NCBI GenBank assembly: GCA_946186215.1
Contig: CAMHMM010000098.1
Coordinates: 1-6,947 of the forward strand
Direction: 5' to 3'
DNA: 6,947 nt
DNA from: an uncultured Ruminococcus sp.
GTDB taxonomy: Bacteria; Bacillota; Clostridia; Oscillospirales; Ruminococcaceae
Below the pieces are notes generated by a model, which searched no databases, was not told where the DNA came from, and was given only the letters and a program-made list of their open reading frames with translations. The translations under genes and the position numbers were made by a program. Shown here piece after piece: positions 4,243-6,947 of the stretch; the first letter of the stretch is position 1; each line of letters starts with the position of its first letter.

Positions 4243-6384
4243 ATGGGAAACAACAACACTGACAGTGTATTCAAGAAGATCACCAACGAGATCAGCGGAC
4301 GATACAGGATCATTGTCCTCTGTCTTGCGGGGATACTTATAAACTATATCCTTTCGCTTGCCGTTAATTTGCTCGGGCTCCCGCTATATATCGACAATGT
4401 GGGAACGATGCTCTGCGCCGTTCTTGGCGGGTGGCTCCCGGGCGTGGTCGTGGGACTGGCCAACAATGTGATAAACAGCATAACAGATCCGTCCTCGATA
4501 TACTACGGCTTTATCAGCACACTGATAGCCTCGGTGACAACGCTGTTCTTCCGCAAGGGCAGGCTGAAAAAGCCCGTCATGGTCATCCCGCTGGTGCTTA
4601 TCCTTGCTCTTATCGGCGGCGGTATCGGAACATTTCTCCCCTGGTTCCTCGACGGGATACCCTTCGATCAGGAATTCTTCCACAACCGGCTGAAAGAGAC
4701 AGGTCTTCTTTCACATGCTCAGGCGCAGCTTATTGGCAATATCCTGTTGGATATCCTCGATAAGCTGATAACAACGGTGATCGTGCTAATTGCGCTCAGA
4801 TTCATTCCCGAAAGCTTCAAGGAAAACCTGCGCGGCAGCATAAGGATGCAGGCGAAGATCTCAGAAGAGGAATACGAGGAAGTCCGCCACATCAAGTGCC
4901 GTTCGGCTTCAGTGCGCACGAGAATAATCGTTGTACTTACCATAACCATGCTGCTTATCGGCGCAGCAAGCTCAGTCATCAGTGTAATGGTATTCCATAA
5001 TGATACGATAAACGAGCACGAAAAATACGCCGAAGGCGCAGCAACACTTGCGGCCTCAATGATAGACGGCGACAGGGTGGAGGATTATATCACAAACGGC
5101 GATGCGGCCGAAGGGTATGCCCAGATCGAAAAGATACTGTATGACATAAGAGAAAGCACACCCGACATAAAGTATATCTATGTTTATAAGATACTCGAGG
5201 ACGGCTGCCATGTGGTATTCGACCTTGATACCGATGAGCTCGAGGGTGAAGAGCCCGGGACTGTTATCCCGTTCGATGAATCATTCAGAGATGATGTTCC
5301 CCTGCTCCTTGCAGGCCAGCCCATAGAACCGATAATCACAGATGATACCTACGGCTGGCTGCTCACAGTATATAAGCCTGTATATGATTCAAACGGCAAA
5401 TGCGTATGCTACGCAGCTGCGGATGTATCAATGGATCGTCTGCGCCTGAATGAACGCAGCTTCTTTACCGAGATGATATCTCTTTTCCTCGGTATCTTCA
5501 TACTGATACTCTCGTTTGTATGGCAGATGGTGGAGTATAACATCATCATGCCCGTGAACACAATGGCTCACCGCTCGGATATTTTCGCCTTCAGCGGTGA
5601 ATTTACCAAAGCAAGCGTTGACAGGATACGCAGCCTTGACATACGAACCGGTGACGAGATAGAGAACCTTTATCTGTCGATACTGAAAATGTCCGAGGAC
5701 AGCGTTAAATATGTCAACGACATAAACGCAAAAAATGAGACCATATCAAAAATGCAGAACGCACTTATCATGGTGCTTGCAGATATGGTCGAGAGCAGAG
5801 ACAAGAATACAGGCGATCATGTCCGCAAGACCGCCGCTTATGTGGAGATAATCCTGCGCGAAATGAAGCGTAAGGGAATTTATTCCGAAATGCTCACCGA
5901 GGAATTCATACAGCATGTTATAGATTCTGCACCGCTTCACGATGTGGGCAAGATCATCATACCGGATGCTATCCTTAACAAACCCGGCAAGCTTACCGAC
6001 GAGGAATTTGAAACGATGAAGAAGCACACCTCCGCAGGAAGCGAGATAATATCCAAGGTTATCGCCATCGTTCCAGATTCTGGCTATCTTCACGAAGCAA
6101 AGAACCTTGCGGCATATCACCATGAAAAATGGAACGGCAGGGGCTACCCCAGCGGCCTTGCAGGAGAGGATATACCGCTTTCAGCAAGGGTTATGGCAGT
6201 TGCGGATGTAATGGACGCACTTGTTTCCCGAAGGAGCTACAAGGAGCCGTTTACATTTGAAAAGGCCTGCGAGATAATAGTCGAAGGTAAGGGAACGCAT
6301 TTTGATCCCAATATAATAGATGCATTCGTCAGCGCCTCCGACGAGATAAGAGAGGTCACTGAAAGATTCAATAAATACAACTGA
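4243..6384 (+). CDS. Membrane sensor HD-GYP cyclic-di-GMP phosphodiesterase (ECF-S-like, Cache, HAMP-like, HD-GYP)
   Basis: A 713-residue inner-membrane sensor likely to hydrolyse cyclic-di-GMP inside the cell in response to an external ligand. Domains: residues about 20-188, a hydrophobic block fitting six helices with LPLYIDNVGTMLCAVLGGWL (46-65) and LDILDKLITTVIVLIALRFI (169-188), resembling ECF-transporter S components; 189-226, a charged cytoplasmic segment; a helix at 227-251; an extracellular Cache-type domain about 252-405 (IKYIYVYKI, a GWLLTVYKPVYDSNG strand pair); a helix at 408-428; a HAMP-like and coiled segment 429-503 (TGDEIENL); HD-GYP at about 504-705. The HD-GYP metal and signature residues are intact: E517, H526, HD 566-567 with GK 569-570, H595, HHE 626-628, GYP 634-636. 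The site reads HHExxNGxGYP, with N where D is usual. The ATG at 4243 is preferred to the one at 4237, which is only two bases from GGGAG. Own promoter and terminator. Phosphodiesterase activity is inferred from motifs. Confidence 0.88.
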   Translation: MGNNNTDSVFKKITNEISGRYRIIVLCLAGILINYILSLAVNLLGLPLYIDNVGTMLCAVLGGWLPGVVVGLANNVINSITDPSSIYYGFISTLIASVTTLFFRKGRLKKPVMVIPLVLILALIGGGIGTFLPWFLDGIPFDQEFFHNRLKETGLLSHAQAQLIGNILLDILDKLITTVIVLIALRFIPESFKENLRGSIRMQAKISEEEYEEVRHIKCRSASVRTRIIVVLTITMLLIGAASSVISVMVFHNDTINEHEKYAEGAATLAASMIDGDRVEDYITNGDAAEGYAQIEKILYDIRESTPDIKYIYVYKILEDGCHVVFDLDTDELEGEEPGTVIPFDESFRDDVPLLLAGQPIEPIITDDTYGWLLTVYKPVYDSNGKCVCYAAADVSMDRLRLNERSFFTEMISLFLGIFILILSFVWQMVEYNIIMPVNTMAHRSDIFAFSGEFTKASVDRIRSLDIRTGDEIENLYLSILKMSEDSVKYVNDINAKNETISKMQNALIMVLADMVESRDKNTGDHVRKTAAYVEIILREMKRKGIYSEMLTEEFIQHVIDSAPLHDVGKIIIPDAILNKPGKLTDEEFETMKKHTSAGSEIISKVIAIVPDSGYLHEAKNLAAYHHEKWNGRGYPSGLAGEDIPLSARVMAVADVMDALVSRRSYKEPFTFEKACEIIVEGKGTHFDPNIIDAFVSASDEIREVTERFNKYN

Positions 6385-6405
6385 TACAACTGATACAACT
6401 GATAC
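6373..6405 (+). repeat. 9-bp tandem repeat copying the stop codon of the HD-GYP gene
   Basis: The unit TGATACAAC occurs at 6382-6390 and 6391-6399, followed by a partial TGATAC (6400-6405); a degenerate copy AAATACAAC (6373-6381) encodes the last three residues. The unit is three codons long, so in-frame TGA stops recur at 6382, 6391 and 6400. Slipped-strand duplication at the gene end is the likely origin. Confidence 0.85.
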
Positions 6406-6434
6406 CCTTTTTAGAGATACCCATACAATAATTT

Positions 6435-6470
6435 TGCCGCGAAGCGCTTTTCAGCGTTTCGCGGCATTTT
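6435..6470 (+). terminator. Strong terminator after the HD-GYP gene
   Basis: TGCCGCGAAGCGCT (6435-6448) pairs with AGCGTTTCGCGGCA (6453-6466) over 14 positions with one G-U pair and a four-base TTTC loop, followed by TTTT. It is 50 bases after the first stop codon. It also begins two bases beyond the end of the convergent GNAT gene, but the minus-strand side (AAAATTATT) lacks a good U-run, so termination in that direction is less certain. Confidence 0.85.
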
Positions 6471-6947
6471 ATGATAGATCGGGATTTGTCTGTAGCTCAA
6501 GCAGCATATAGACCAGTTCCTGAAATCCGTTAGTTCTGGAGTTGAATCCCCTGGGATTTCTCCCGAATTCTTCAAATCCCATATCCCGATACAGGGAAAT
6601 GGCTCTTTTGTTTTCGGCGACCACATTCAGTTCCAACTGTATATATCCGGCATCCCTGGCGCATCTGATACAGGCTTGTGCAAGAGCTTTGCCCAGTCCG
6701 AGCCCCCAGTATTCCTTTAAAATACTGATGCCGAATTCAGCCCTGTGTTTTACTTTGTGTTTTGTTCCTACTGCCTCTATTCCCGCCATCCCCACAACAA
6801 CATCATCTACAATGGCTATTATTTCTATTTCATTCGGGCTCTTTGTTTTCTCTTCCAGAAATTGTGCTTCCTGATCCTGATCAAAGCTGTTTTCATCGGG
6901 ATATGAAAGCAGAAAATCTGTTTCTGCATGGGTACGATCAAAAATCT
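6469..6947 (-). CDS. GNAT-family N-acetyltransferase (5' end outside window)
   Basis: A cytoplasmic acetyl-CoA-dependent transferase of the GNAT fold; the acceptor is unknown. The frame is open from the right edge to the TAA at 6471-6469, giving 158 visible residues. The visible start, THAETDFLLSYPDE, matches the early part of this GNAT subgroup, so perhaps 20-25 residues are missing. Visible features: the beta strands IEIIAIVDDVVVGMAGIEA (40-58), motif A FGISILKEYWGLGLGKAL (71-88) with the GLGLGKA pyrophosphate-binding loop, and motif B LELNVVAENKRAISLYRDMGF (starting at 104) with the usual N, A and YxxxGF. A GTG at 6795 could be read as a start but lies inside the conserved fold, so the gene continues beyond the window. 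It converges on the HD-GYP gene and shares its terminator region. No functional link to neighbours is evident. Confidence 0.88.
   Translation of the reverse strand, partial: IFDRTHAETDFLLSYPDENSFDQDQEAQFLEEKTKSPNEIEIIAIVDDVVVGMAGIEAVGTKHKVKHRAEFGISILKEYWGLGLGKALAQACIRCARDAGYIQLELNVVAENKRAISLYRDMGFEEFGRNPRGFNSRTNGFQELVYMLLELQTNPDLS

Noticed and set aside
6542..6874. Plus-strand 110-codon frame opposite the GNAT gene
   Set aside because: It is the complement of conserved GNAT motifs A and B and has no independent support.

Overview
The window looks like chromosomal DNA of an anaerobic low- to mid-GC Firmicute, most likely of the Ruminococcus/Oscillospirales type. This rests on the style of the proteins (a Ruminococcus-like GlmM amino terminus, an SGNH hydrolase with a charged linker, a YesN-like AraC regulator, a Cache/HD-GYP protein), on strong AGGAGGTGATC-like ribosome binding sites and on AT-rich intergenic regions. 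No database search was possible, so the genus is inference. No phage, insertion sequence, CRISPR array, tRNA or rRNA was seen.

Layout, left to right. (1) 1-563, minus: amino-terminal part of phosphoglucosamine mutase (glmM), running off the left edge. (2) 564-871: a 308-base divergent intergenic region with a probable glmM promoter, a 9-bp inverted repeat, and a perfect-consensus sigma-A promoter facing right that overlaps ATTGAYA repeats. (3) 872-1774, plus: a secreted SGNH/GDSL hydrolase with an acidic then poly-lysine linker. (4) 1829-1858: a strong hairpin between convergent genes, probably a two-way terminator. (5) 1876-3204, minus: a MATE-family multidrug efflux transporter. (6) 3205-3332: a divergent regulatory region with two nearly identical 13-bp direct repeats exactly 20 bp apart. 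(7) 3333-4073, plus: an AraC-family regulator. (8) 4074-4242: a weak terminator, an extended -10 promoter and a leader with two small hairpins. (9) 4243-6384, plus: a large membrane-bound sensor with an ECF-S-like membrane domain, a Cache domain, a HAMP-like linker and an HD-GYP cyclic-di-GMP phosphodiesterase. (10) 6373-6405: a 9-bp tandem repeat that copies the stop codon, then a terminator. (11) 6469-6947, minus: a GNAT acetyltransferase whose amino terminus is off the right edge.

How they fit together. The genes are mostly single transcription units in divergent or convergent pairs, not one operon. The clearest functional link is the divergent AraC regulator/MATE pair, with operator-like repeats between them: a plausible local drug- or metabolite-responsive efflux switch. 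glmM and the secreted SGNH hydrolase both fit a cell-envelope theme (UDP-GlcNAc precursor supply; possible deacylation of wall or other carbohydrate). The HD-GYP protein is an independent signalling gene. The most noteworthy items are its domain architecture and the AraC/MATE direct repeats. I see no clear evidence of a wholly new multi-gene system.
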